The notes under the pieces were generated by a model, which was given only the letters and a program-made list of their open reading frames with translations, had not been told where the DNA came from and ran no database searches. This document shows positions 6,877 to 14,294 of a stretch of DNA of 64,000 nucleotides, piece after piece; positions within the stretch are counted from its first letter, which is position 1, and each line of letters starts with the position of its first letter. Where the stretch lies: NCBI RefSeq assembly GCF_003946545.1, contig NZ_RHOA01000002.1, forward strand, positions 124,001-188,000. The letters run 5' to 3'. The stretch is from Levilactobacillus tangyuanensis (GTDB lineage Bacteria; Bacillota; Bacilli; Lactobacillales; Lactobacillaceae). Made by a program: the position numbers and the translations under genes.

Positions 6877-8154
6877 TTACGCCTTTTTCTCGTAGGGCAA
6901 GACCAGGTTCAGAATGATCCCCAGGACAGCGGCCACGGCCAGGCCGGAAAACTCATACTGACCCACCTTCAGGTAGGCGTTCCCAATCCCAATCACTAGA
7001 ATGGCGGACGCAATCATCAGATTACGTTTCTGATTAAAGTCCACGTGCTTCTCAATGAGGATTCGTAGGCCACTGGAGGCGATCACCCCAAACAATAGGA
7101 AGCTAATCCCCCCGATAACCGGATTGGGGATGCTGTCGATTAGGGCGCTGAGTTTACCCACAAAGCTAAAAATAATGGCAAACGTGGCCGCTCCGATTAA
7201 GACATACACACTGTGTACCCGGGTAATCGCCAACACGCCCACGTTTTCACCGTATGAGGTCACTGGCGGTCCGCCAACAAAGCTGGCCATGATCGAGGCC
7301 AAGCCATCCCCCGCCAGCGTATGGTTAAGCCCCGGGTCCTTGAAGAAGTCCCGATGCGTAATGTCATTCAGGACCGTGATGTGCCCAATGTGTTCGGTCA
7401 TGGTGACAAAGGCAATTGGTGCCAGACTAATCACCGCTCCCCAATAAAAGTGTAAGGGATAGCTGATTCCAGGAAACTCAAACTTAGGTAACTGGAACCA
7501 CGCTGCCTCTAAAACGGGTTTGAAATTAACCAACCCCGCGACCACGGCAATCAGGTACCCCCCAACAATTCCCAGCAGGATTGGAATCAACCCAAGAAAG
7601 CCCTTTAGATAAAGGTTAAACCCAATGGTCAGCAGTAAGGTCAGCATCGCGACCAGGAAGAACTGCCAATGGTACGTGCCATTGCTGTCAACGGTGGCCT
7701 TCTGTGCCGCGCTGCTGGCCAACGACAGACCAATCACCATCACCATTGGGCCAACCACAACCGGTGGTAGAGCCTTGTTAATCCAATCGGACCCGAATTG
7801 AGCAACAATCAGGGCAACGATCAGATATACCAGGCCAACGGCCATCGTCCCCTGAGCAATCCCGGGATACCCAGTGGTCTTCATTAAGGCCACCATCGGG
7901 ACAATGAATGAGAAACTAGACCCCATGTACGCGGGAATCTTACCACGCGTAATTAATATGTACATCAGCGTGCCAACCCCTGAACTGAAGAGAGCAATCC
8001 CGGGATTCAGGCCGACCAGGATGGGAACCAGGACCGTGGAACCGAACATCGAGAATAAATGCTGTAGCGATAGGCCAAACCATTGGCCCCAACTGGGACG
8101 CTCCCAAATATCGATGAGGGCATCCGGATTGCGATAACGTGACGGTGATTTCAT
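6877..8154 (-). CDS. pyrP: Uracil permease (NCS2 family)
   Basis: 425 residues with about 12-14 transmembrane segments. LSLQHLFSMFGSTVLVPILVGLNPGIALFSSGVGTL near the N-terminus is the NCS2 uracil/xanthine permease signature, and FVTMTEHIGHI is the conserved substrate-site segment in TM8 of UraA-like proteins. It imports uracil with protons. The start at 8154 has GGAGG 8 bases upstream; the frame continues 38 codons further up only because the leader happens to be open. The leader carries a PyrR-type attenuator and a consensus promoter, supporting a pyrimidine role. Confidence 0.93.
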   Translation of the reverse strand: MKSPSRYRNPDALIDIWERPSWGQWFGLSLQHLFSMFGSTVLVPILVGLNPGIALFSSGVGTLMYILITRGKIPAYMGSSFSFIVPMVALMKTTGYPGIAQGTMAVGLVYLIVALIVAQFGSDWINKALPPVVVGPMVMVIGLSLASSAAQKATVDSNGTYHWQFFLVAMLTLLLTIGFNLYLKGFLGLIPILLGIVGGYLIAVVAGLVNFKPVLEAAWFQLPKFEFPGISYPLHFYWGAVISLAPIAFVTMTEHIGHITVLNDITHRDFFKDPGLNHTLAGDGLASIMASFVGGPPVTSYGENVGVLAITRVHSVYVLIGAATFAIIFSFVGKLSALIDSIPNPVIGGISFLLFGVIASSGLRILIEKHVDFNQKRNLMIASAILVIGIGNAYLKVGQYEFSGLAVAAVLGIILNLVLPYEKKA

Positions 8155-8184
8155 AGTGGTAACCTCCAAGGTAGTTTTGGGACC

Positions 8185-8291
8185 AAAAAAAAGACGCGTC
8201 CGTCCCGTAAGGTAACGTCGCGCCCACTCAGCGTTCACATTTAGCCCAGCATTAGCCAGAGAGTGCACCCTTCATTGCCTCACGGGACAAT
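8185..8291 (-). promoter_or_regulatory. PyrR-binding transcription attenuator in the permease leader
   Basis: The minus strand contains TTGTCCCGTGAGGCAA (8275-8290), a short stem with a loop that matches the PyrR recognition element (UCC-x-G-x-GAGG). About 50 nt downstream comes a GGCGCG/CGCGTC hairpin (8193-8224) followed by eight T (8185-8192). Known mechanism: PyrR with UMP stabilises the binding loop and lets the terminator form, shutting off uptake when pyrimidines are plentiful. No pyrR gene lies in this window. Confidence 0.85.
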
Positions 8292-8314
8292 GTTAAAGGA
8301 AACTATTTCTACGA

Positions 8315-8343
8315 ATTATACGGAGTCCCGAAACGACTGTCAA
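8315..8343 (-). promoter_or_regulatory. Consensus sigma-A promoter of the uracil permease leader
   Basis: Minus-strand TTGACA (8338-8343), 17-bp spacer, TATAAT (8315-8320): a perfect match. Transcription would begin just upstream of the PyrR element. Confidence 0.9.
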
Positions 8344-8360
8344 GACTTTCAGACCGACAA

Positions 8361-9566
8361 TCATCTCGACGCCGTTAGCCGTTGATACCACACATTGATT
8401 AACCATAAACCAATTAACAAACACCCGCCAATGATAATCAGCGTCCGGTTGGCTAGCCAATCCGTGACAAACCCAAAGATAAAGCTTCCGACCGGTTGAA
8501 AAGCATCGATAGCCAGGAAGAGAATCCCAAACATGCGCCCGAGAAACTCCGGCGCCGTGAGATTTTGGGTAATGGTAATTGCCCGAATCTCAAAACAGGA
8601 ATAGCAGAAACCAAAGACCGCACTGACACCAAATAAAATCCAGTAGTTCGGCCACAGTCCCGCCAGGGCCAAAGCCCCACCGGCGAGAGCCAGATCCAGA
8701 TAATTATCACGGCGCTGCGGGTCTCTGTGGTCCAGGGTCAAGCGCAGTCCCCCTAGAATCCCACCAACCGCCAACATCACCAACAGATAGCTATAGCGAC
8801 TCGAATCACCAGCGTATAGGTGCTGAACGTCATACGGCAAAACGAGTCTGACCGCCGCGAACAGGACATTGATCAGGCCGCCCAAAGCGATGGTCTCCAC
8901 TAACCCCGGCCGCCGCCAGACATATTGCCATCCCGTCACCAGGCTATCCCGGACCCCTAATTGCGATGACTTGCCGGATGGCGCCTGATAACGAATGCTC
9001 AGATAGAGGATGAATGACAACACAAAGGACCCGGCATTTAGCAACAAGAACCCCCGCAAGTCTAACCAATGAAGCGTCAACAACAGTCCACCCAGCAATG
9101 GGGCACAGATATCTGCCAAATCAATTAGTGTGTTGCTAACCGCATTAAACCGTTGCCGGCCACTCAGCGTAATCAACTCCGGAATCATCGCCTTGGCCGC
9201 TGGCAGACTGAACGCGAGGCCAATGTCTAAGAGGATGGTCAGGGTGATTAACGGCGCGGCCGTGATCCGCTGAGGATTGAGCCAAAAGGCACACCCTAGG
9301 CAGCCCAAGATGCTCAACAACTCGGCACTCACCACAATCCATTTGCGATTCAAGTTATCAACGACGACCCCGCATAGGAGGTCACCAAAAAACAAAACCA
9401 CCCCACCGGTGGCCTGAATGATGCCTAGCAAGGACGCATTGTCCGTGGCCTTGACCACGAACCAATTCAACCCGAACAGGTAGAGCGCATCCCCTAATCG
9501 AGAAATGAATGGCGCTAATAAAAGTGGATAATTAAAGGACTTGGGGGTCGACTTGACCGTTTGCAT
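8361..9566 (-). CDS. MFS transporter (EntS / macrolide-efflux-like, 12 TM)
   Basis: About 401 residues with 12 hydrophobic segments. The opening (FNYPLLLAPFISRLGDALYLFGLNWFVVKAT) and GDLLCGVVVDNLNRKWIVVSAE (loop 2-3 motif) are typical of the MFS_3 / enterobactin and macrolide exporter group. It probably exports a small molecule, but the substrate cannot be predicted. The ATG at 9566 follows AGAGGTGG; a GTG three codons upstream is inside this ribosome binding site. The next gene upstream (9596) is on the same strand 29 bp away, so they may be co-transcribed. Confidence 0.8.
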   Translation of the reverse strand: MQTVKSTPKSFNYPLLLAPFISRLGDALYLFGLNWFVVKATDNASLLGIIQATGGVVLFFGDLLCGVVVDNLNRKWIVVSAELLSILGCLGCAFWLNPQRITAAPLITLTILLDIGLAFSLPAAKAMIPELITLSGRQRFNAVSNTLIDLADICAPLLGGLLLTLHWLDLRGFLLLNAGSFVLSFILYLSIRYQAPSGKSSQLGVRDSLVTGWQYVWRRPGLVETIALGGLINVLFAAVRLVLPYDVQHLYAGDSSRYSYLLVMLAVGGILGGLRLTLDHRDPQRRDNYLDLALAGGALALAGLWPNYWILFGVSAVFGFCYSCFEIRAITITQNLTAPEFLGRMFGILFLAIDAFQPVGSFIFGFVTDWLANRTLIIIGGCLLIGLWLINVWYQRLTASR

Positions 9567-9595
9567 AGACCCCACCTCTTTCGTGATTACCGAAA

Positions 9596-10003
9596 TTAAT
9601 CGACCATCCGCCAGGCCCCTTCATCGGCCTTCGAAATATCATTCAAAAACTTCAGGACCCGTTTGGCCCGGTTTGGCTGTTGCTCGTTAAGCAGATTCAG
9701 CCCCGCGCCGGTGACCATTGGTTGGCTCAGCCGGAAGTTACCGTCATCCGTTTCCCCGGTCGCGAAGGCCATCACAGTCTCACCGGACTCAATCTGCGTG
9801 GTCAGGAAGAACATGGTGAAGTCATCATCGTCCATCATGTAAGCGGGCATTGCCCAGATACTTGGGGCAATCTCTTGCATTTCACCGGTGCTGGTACCAT
9901 CGAGAAACTTAAACTCCTTATGGTTGGCCTGGGTAACGGGTTCCTTCAATACCAGCATCATTTGAGCAAACTCGTCGTCGCCCATCTGTAGGTTATCTTT
10001 CAT
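9596..10003 (-). CDS. Conserved hypothetical acidic cytoplasmic protein
   Basis: 135 residues, strongly acidic, with no membrane segment or signal peptide. I do not recognise a domain. Notable segments are an MMDDDDF acidic patch and a hydrophobic strand-rich centre (TMFFLTTQIESGETVMAFATG), which suggests a small alpha/beta fold. The ribosome binding site AAGGAGG lies 9 bases before the ATG, so expression is well supported. It lies between a GNAT gene and an MFS exporter on the same strand. Confidence 0.75.
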   Translation of the reverse strand: MKDNLQMGDDEFAQMMLVLKEPVTQANHKEFKFLDGTSTGEMQEIAPSIWAMPAYMMDDDDFTMFFLTTQIESGETVMAFATGETDDGNFRLSQPMVTGAGLNLLNEQQPNRAKRVLKFLNDISKADEGAWRMVD

Positions 10004-10039
10004 CTTAAATTGCCTCCTTGAATAGATTCATGCTAATCA

Positions 10040-10561
10040 TTATACCAGCGTTGTTTGTAAAATTAAATCACGCTGTGCATCGCTGCCCAACTGAAAGACA
10101 TGATCGCCAATCTGTTGAAAGCCCATCCGTTCGTAAAACTTCCGAGCTGGCTGATTATGTTCCCACACGCCCAACCAGATCGCCGTCTTGTGTAACCGTC
10201 GTGCCTGGTCCACCGCGTGCTGATACAACGCCTTGCCCAGGCCCTGCCGTTTGTATGCCGGAAGAATATAGATCCGCTCTATTTCTAGTGACTGCGCCCC
10301 GCGATGCTCCGATTGCGATGCGTCCCAATTCAACTTCAGATACCCGGCAACCCGACCCTCGACCAGAATGAAGTCAAACGTCGTGGTTGGCTGAGTCAGC
10401 TCCTGCGTCAACTGTTTTGTGCTATAGGCCGTCGCCAAGTAAGCGGCTAAGTCTTCAGGCGTGTTCGCATCCCCAAACGTATCCGTAAATGTCTGTCGAC
10501 TCACCTGTTGTAAGGCTGCCAGGTCGTCAAGCGTACATGGCACGATCTTCTTTGTCATCAT
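10040..10561 (-). CDS. PaiA-like GNAT N-acetyltransferase
   Basis: 173 residues, matching the Bacillus PaiA polyamine acetyltransferase type along its length. Visible: TFTDTFGDANTPEDLAAYLATAY near residues 24-46, SLEIERIYILPAYKRQGLGKALY (motif A with Q/R-x-x-G-x-G) near 92-114, and IWLGVWEHNQPARKFYERMGF (motif B). Known family members acetylate spermidine, spermine or similar amines. The upstream MarR gene ends 11 bases before this start, so the two form an operon. The exact substrate is inferred from family resemblance. Confidence 0.85.
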   Translation of the reverse strand: MMTKKIVPCTLDDLAALQQVSRQTFTDTFGDANTPEDLAAYLATAYSTKQLTQELTQPTTTFDFILVEGRVAGYLKLNWDASQSEHRGAQSLEIERIYILPAYKRQGLGKALYQHAVDQARRLHKTAIWLGVWEHNQPARKFYERMGFQQIGDHVFQLGSDAQRDLILQTTLV

Positions 10562-10572
10562 TAATAAACTCC

Positions 10573-11025
10573 TTAATATTGTCTGGTCTGTCCCTGCTTC
10601 ACGTGTTCCCAGTCCTCAGCGACGTTGCCCGCCACCTTCTCCAGTAGGGAGGCCAGTGTGGTTGCCTCCTCGGCCGTCAGCCCCTTTAAGGCCATGTCAT
10701 TCGAATACGCATTCTCGCGTTGGACCAACGGATAAACAACGGCTCCCGCTTGGGTCACATAGAGTCGCCGAATCTTTCGGTTGCTCTCATCCGGCCGCTT
10801 CTCAATCAACCCCTGCTGTTCGAGCTTCTTAACCGACCGGGCGACCGTCGTCCGGTCAACCTTCACCATGGCCGCCAAATGGTCCTGAATGATGCCGGGA
10901 TGCTCGGCAATTCTGGCTAGATAGAGGTATTGGCCCTTGGCCAACTTAGCCTGCTGGAACTCACGGTTGGCAATGGCATCTAGGGCCCGGTAGATCGATC
11001 CAATTGGTCGTAAAATTTCCGTCAT
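10573..11025 (-). CDS. MarR family transcriptional regulator
   Basis: 150 residues with a winged helix. KGQYLYLARIAEHPGIIQDHLAAMVKVDRTTVARSVKKLEQQGLIEKRP (about residues 30-78) is the MarR helix-turn-helix, and the following NRKIRRLYVTQAG is the wing. It heads an operon with the PaiA-like acetyltransferase. A 24-bp palindrome overlaps its promoter (11064-11087), so it very likely represses its own operon until a ligand is bound. The ligand is unknown; a polyamine or toxic amine would fit the neighbour. Confidence 0.9.
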   Translation of the reverse strand: MTEILRPIGSIYRALDAIANREFQQAKLAKGQYLYLARIAEHPGIIQDHLAAMVKVDRTTVARSVKKLEQQGLIEKRPDESNRKIRRLYVTQAGAVVYPLVQRENAYSNDMALKGLTAEEATTLASLLEKVAGNVAEDWEHVKQGQTRQY

Positions 11026-11052
11026 GCGTGCCGCCTCCCTTGAATAGTCTCT

Positions 11053-11087
11053 AGTTTATCGCGATTATGTTGTATTTGCAACATAAT
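11053..11087 (-). promoter_or_regulatory. MarR operon promoter with overlapping palindromic operator
   Basis: Minus-strand TTGCAA (11076-11081), 17-bp spacer, TAAACT (11053-11058). The palindrome TTATGTTG-N6-CAACATAA (11065-11086, extended one base on each side) covers the -35 box and part of the spacer. Its size and symmetry fit a MarR dimer site. Confidence 0.8.
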
Positions 11088-11095
11088 AAACTGAA

Positions 11096-11125
11096 TAAAA
11101 AAAGACCTCCCGTAATCAGGAGGTC
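11096..11125 (-). terminator. Terminator of the GNAT gene at 11139-11726
   Basis: Perfect 7-bp GACCTCC/GGAGGTC stem with an 8-nt loop, followed on the minus strand by TTTTTT. Confidence 0.85.
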
Positions 11126-11138
11126 CCTTCATTAGTCA

Positions 11139-11726
11139 TTAATTAGCGATGCTGATTGGTTTCCCAATCTCCAGTTGCATGTGGTAGTAATCGTGATCGC
11201 CAACCACTTGGGTTCCAACAACTTCATAGCCCATCCGTTCATACAAACGCATAGCGCCAGGATTCTCGAAGTCTACGATCAGTCCAATTACTGACTGTCG
11301 GTCACGCCGGGCATAGACGGGTAAGGCCCGCAACAATTGGCGGCCAATTCCCTTTCCCTGCTGAGCAGGGTCTACTGCTAGCGAATCCAAATACCATTCC
11401 CCAGCTGCCGTTTCCGGTTCAGATTCCAGCGGTTCATCGAACGCTTCACTCTGAGCCGTAAGGCGTGTAATGACGTCATCCACGATGTCTTGTCGTTCGC
11501 CAGGATAACCAAAGGCTACCCCAACAACTTGGCCATCGGCCTCGGCCACCACCGTGGTTGCCGCACCGGACAAGTATGTCCGAGTACGGTACGCCGCCGT
11601 GATGACCTTCAATAAATCGGGGCCTGGAACGTCTTCCAGGTCAGTTAACTCCATCTCGTCATAGATCAAGTTCATCAGCGGTGCTATCTGAGGCGCATCC
11701 GCTGGTCGAGCTTCACGAATTATCAC
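11139..11726 (-). CDS. GNAT family N-acetyltransferase
   Basis: 195 residues. Motif A reads DSLAVDPAQQGKGIGRQLL near residues 114-132 and motif B ENPGAMRLYERMGYEVV. An insertion of about 40 residues around VVGVAFGYPGERQDIVDDVI lies between the first strands. It starts with GTG at 11726, 7 bases after GGAGG, behind a strong promoter. The overall plan (GYPGERQ..., then EWYLDSLAV) is shared with the degenerate GNAT at 26504-27082, so the two may be distant paralogues. The acceptor substrate is unknown. Confidence 0.88.
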   Translation of the reverse strand: MIIREARPADAPQIAPLMNLIYDEMELTDLEDVPGPDLLKVITAAYRTRTYLSGAATTVVAEADGQVVGVAFGYPGERQDIVDDVITRLTAQSEAFDEPLESEPETAAGEWYLDSLAVDPAQQGKGIGRQLLRALPVYARRDRQSVIGLIVDFENPGAMRLYERMGYEVVGTQVVGDHDYYHMQLEIGKPISIAN

Positions 11727-11756
11727 AAAAAATCCTCCATTTCTAGTTCTCTCACT

Positions 11757-11785
11757 AGATTACCGGAGGATGTCGTTCTTGTCAA
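11757..11785 (-). promoter_or_regulatory. Promoter of the GNAT gene at 11139-11726
   Basis: Minus-strand TTGACA (11780-11785), 17-bp spacer, TAATCT (11757-11762). The transcript would start near 11750, about 25 nt before the GTG start. Confidence 0.75.
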
Positions 11786-11855
11786 TGAATATGATTACCG
11801 TGATGCGTGGATTGCAACCCGTTGCCCAAAGTGTAAGCCAACGAGAAACAGGACA

Positions 11856-12638
11856 CTAGCTGTGATCCATGTTCTCATGGTGAGACTCCCTTCGTTTCGT
11901 CGAATCGCCGTCGGTGGCCGCTGCCGCCTCCCGTAATTCCACTAATTCTTGTCGAATTTCACCTAAAATTTCTAACTGAAACCGTTCAATTTCCATTGTG
12001 TGCGGGACCTGATTCTGAGCCAAGTGATCAACCTTGGCATGGAGCAACCGTAATTCATGCTCCGATTTCAGATTAACATGATAGTCATTTTCAGCCATCA
12101 TGCGGTCCCGATCCGCGGAGCGGTTCTGGCTCATCATGATGATGGGGGCCTGAATCGCCGCAACACAGCTTAACACTAAGTTTAAGAGAATAAAAGGATA
12201 GTTGTCAAAATTAACGCCAAACATATGTAGTCCGTTGACGATCATCCAACTAATCAAAACAAACATGAAGATAAAGATGAATCCCCAAGAGCCCCCAAAA
12301 CGGGCAACATCATCGGAAACCTTCTGGCCAAATGTCAGGCTCTCGGTCAAGCTCTCGTTGACATCAATGATGTCGTAATCGTCACTCTGTAAGGCCTTGG
12401 TTAGCTTATGATTAATCTTACGCGTCTGTTTGAGGTCGGCATTGATCATGGCGTCCACGTGTTCCAAGCGATACTTCAACAGGTGATGCCCACAAATATA
12501 ATCGGTGGTCCGACTCTGGGGAAACTCGCGCTTGATGCGGTTACGCAAACCGACCTCCAGTTCTGATAACTGTAAACTGGATTCCAATGAGACAGGTTGC
12601 CCATCAACGAGACAGGTCAATGATTCTTTTTCAGCCAT
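11856..12638 (-). CDS. DUF1003 family membrane protein
   Basis: 260 residues. The N-terminal 90 residues are soluble and include CLVDGQPVSLESSLQLSEL and YICGHHLLKYRLEHVD. Two transmembrane helices follow (FGGSWGFIFIFMFVLISWMIV and FILLNLVLSCVAAIQAPIIMM), then the DUF1003 hallmark SQNRSADRDRMMAENDYHVNLKSE. The C-terminal part is predicted coiled coil (MEIERFQLEILGEIRQELVEL). Function is not established for the family. It is 13 bp downstream of a pseudouridine synthase gene, probably as the last gene of that operon. Confidence 0.88.
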   Translation of the reverse strand: MAEKESLTCLVDGQPVSLESSLQLSELEVGLRNRIKREFPQSRTTDYICGHHLLKYRLEHVDAMINADLKQTRKINHKLTKALQSDDYDIIDVNESLTESLTFGQKVSDDVARFGGSWGFIFIFMFVLISWMIVNGLHMFGVNFDNYPFILLNLVLSCVAAIQAPIIMMSQNRSADRDRMMAENDYHVNLKSEHELRLLHAKVDHLAQNQVPHTMEIERFQLEILGEIRQELVELREAAAATDGDSTKRRESHHENMDHS

Positions 12639-12651
12639 CTAATATTGCCCC

Positions 12652-13539
12652 CTAATTGGCTTGAAGTGTTGTCAATAACCGCGAGAGGTCCGCCGGTAAT
12701 GGACTGACAAATTCACGGGCGGTCTGATCGAACGGATCGGTAAACGTGAGCTTCTGGGCATGTAGGGCCTGTCGAGTCAGCCCGCCCAACTCAGGACCAC
12801 CGTAAAGCGCATCCCCGATCAACGGATGATCCAACGCGGCAAAATGGGCCCTAATCTGATGCGTTCGCCCGGTATGAAGCTGAACGCGAACAACGGTCGC
12901 CGTGGCAAAACGCGCCGTTACCCAATACTCGGTGATGGCCCGCCGACCGTCCGGCGAGACCATTTGATTATAGCCACCGGGGTCACTAGCGAGTGGTAAA
13001 TCGATGACATCATGGTCCTTATCTAAGGAACCGGCAGCCACGGCCAGGTATGACTTGTGCACCAGATGGTCGGCCTGAAGTTGACTGGCTAAACTGTTGG
13101 CCAGTCGATGCCGAGCCACCCACACCACACCACTGGTAAAACGATCCAAGCGCGTCACAATGTGTGGCCGCAGGTCCGTGCTTCCGGCGGCAACCCAGTG
13201 GCCTTTAATCCGGTTCACCAGCGTGTCCTCACGATTGGCCGGCCCAGGAACCACATTTAATCCGGCCGGCTTGTCGATAATCAGCCAGTCGCGATTCTCA
13301 AACAGCACTTGAATCGGGCCATCGCTAGCGGCAACCGTGGGATCGCTCTCTTCAGCCGGGAGGCCAATGGTCACCTGGTCCCCCACCTGGAGGTCCACCG
13401 CGGCTGTCGCTGACTGACCGTTGACGCTGATGGTTCCCGCCGTCTTTAAGTCACTGAATACCCGATGACTAATCCCTTGTTGTGTTAAGAATCGCTTTAA
13501 ACTTGATACGGGTTTGGTGACCGGCCAAGTTAATTCCAT
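12652..13539 (-). CDS. RluD/RluC family 23S rRNA-type pseudouridine synthase
   Basis: 295 residues with an N-terminal S4-like RNA-binding segment (SSLKRFLTQQGISHRVFSDLKTAGTISVNG) and a catalytic RluA-type domain. The catalytic Asp is in VTRLDRFTSGVVW (Asp132), and VQLHTGRTHQIRAHFAALDHPLIGDALYG is the second conserved block. It should isomerise uridines in rRNA; which positions cannot be told. Ribosome binding site AAAGGAGAG precedes the ATG. It sits 15 bp after a GcvH-like gene and 13 bp before the DUF1003 gene. Confidence 0.9.
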   Translation of the reverse strand: MELTWPVTKPVSSLKRFLTQQGISHRVFSDLKTAGTISVNGQSATAAVDLQVGDQVTIGLPAEESDPTVAASDGPIQVLFENRDWLIIDKPAGLNVVPGPANREDTLVNRIKGHWVAAGSTDLRPHIVTRLDRFTSGVVWVARHRLANSLASQLQADHLVHKSYLAVAAGSLDKDHDVIDLPLASDPGGYNQMVSPDGRRAITEYWVTARFATATVVRVQLHTGRTHQIRAHFAALDHPLIGDALYGGPELGGLTRQALHAQKLTFTDPFDQTAREFVSPLPADLSRLLTTLQAN

Positions 13540-13554
13540 TACCCAATCTCTCCT

Positions 13555-13872
13555 TTAATCAACGACCAGATCAACCATCCAATCGAGTTGATCATTGTGT
13601 TGGTTTAAATATTCCGGATGGGCCGTTAACTCAGGGTTAATAGCCGCGATCTTTCCGGCAAACGGAAAGCGCAGGGTCAAGGACTCCTGCTCACCGGTAA
13701 TAATCATCAATGGGTCTCCGAGTAAGACACGACCGGCGGGTTTCAACCATTCAATCTTCTTGACTGGTCCCACCATTTCCCGGCCGTCATCGGCAAAGCC
13801 GATCCGGACCACATCTTCTGCGTGCGGTGTTAACCAAAGTGCATCTGCACTGGCTTCCAAACGATCAATCAT
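13555..13872 (-). CDS. GcvH-like (lipoyl-type) protein lacking the lipoylation lysine
   Basis: 105 residues from the ATG at 13872, the usual length of glycine-cleavage H protein. LWLTPHAEDVVRIGFADDGREMVGPVKKIEWLKPAG and FPFAGKIAAINPELTAHPEYLN follow the GcvH fold strand by strand. At the hairpin that normally bears the lipoylated lysine (E-S-V-K in the family), the sequence is TGEQESLTLRFPF with no lysine. It therefore cannot be lipoylated in the normal way. The start is chosen by GAAGGGG 8 bases upstream; the longer frame to 13926 has no ribosome binding site. No other glycine-cleavage genes are nearby. Confidence 0.75.
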   Translation of the reverse strand: MIDRLEASADALWLTPHAEDVVRIGFADDGREMVGPVKKIEWLKPAGRVLLGDPLMIITGEQESLTLRFPFAGKIAAINPELTAHPEYLNQHNDQLDWMVDLVVD

Positions 13873-14008
13873 CCTTGTCACCCCTTCAATTAAGTTCTGT
13901 TTATCAATCAATGACCATTTTACCATAGGCTCCGAACTCTCGGGATTTATTTTCCCCGCTCACTAACCAAAACCGTTATAATGAGACTATTAAAAGGGGG
14001 AGATTGCC

Positions 14009-14194
14009 ATGATGAAACAAGGTTATTTAAACGGGGGACTCATACTCATCGCCGGCATTGCACTGCTAATCTTTTTAGTTGTCAAACTAATCCCAAACGT
14101 GACTCACGATAAGGATACCACGACACTACTGGTGATCTTTGCCGTGGTGGCATTGGGGATCATCGGCATGGGTAGCTGGATTTGCTGGAGCTAA
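14009..14194 (+). CDS. Small membrane protein, two TM helices
   Basis: 61 residues: GGLILIAGIALLIFLVVKLI and TTLLVIFAVVALGIIGMGSWICW are two transmembrane helices joined by a short charged loop (NVTHDKDTT). It has an excellent ribosome binding site (AGGGGGAG), a TATAAT -10 at about 13977, and its own terminator, so it is a real monocistronic gene. I do not recognise a family; the function is unknown. Confidence 0.78.
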   Translation: MMKQGYLNGGLILIAGIALLIFLVVKLIPNVTHDKDTTTLLVIFAVVALGIIGMGSWICWS

Positions 14195-14202
14195 ACAAAT
14201 TA

Positions 14203-14243
14203 AAACGACTCAAGTCGGACGTTTGCCTGGCTTGAGTCGTTTC
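14203..14243. terminator. Terminator between the small membrane protein and recQ
   Basis: AAACGACTCAAG / CTTGAGTCGTTT, a perfect 12-bp stem with flanking A and T runs, so it may act on both strands. Confidence 0.8.
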
Positions 14244-14294
14244 GATCATATGACTTTGAACAACGGCGGGTGACCATGGTCCCCCGCTTTTTAA

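Noticed and set aside
11727-11770. TCCTCC...GGAGGA hairpin followed by T6 directly before the GTG start of a GNAT gene, like an attenuator that hides the ribosome binding site
   Set aside because: The strong promoter TTGACA-N17-TAATCT has its -10 at 11757-11762, inside the first arm. The transcript would start after that arm, so the hairpin cannot form in the RNA.
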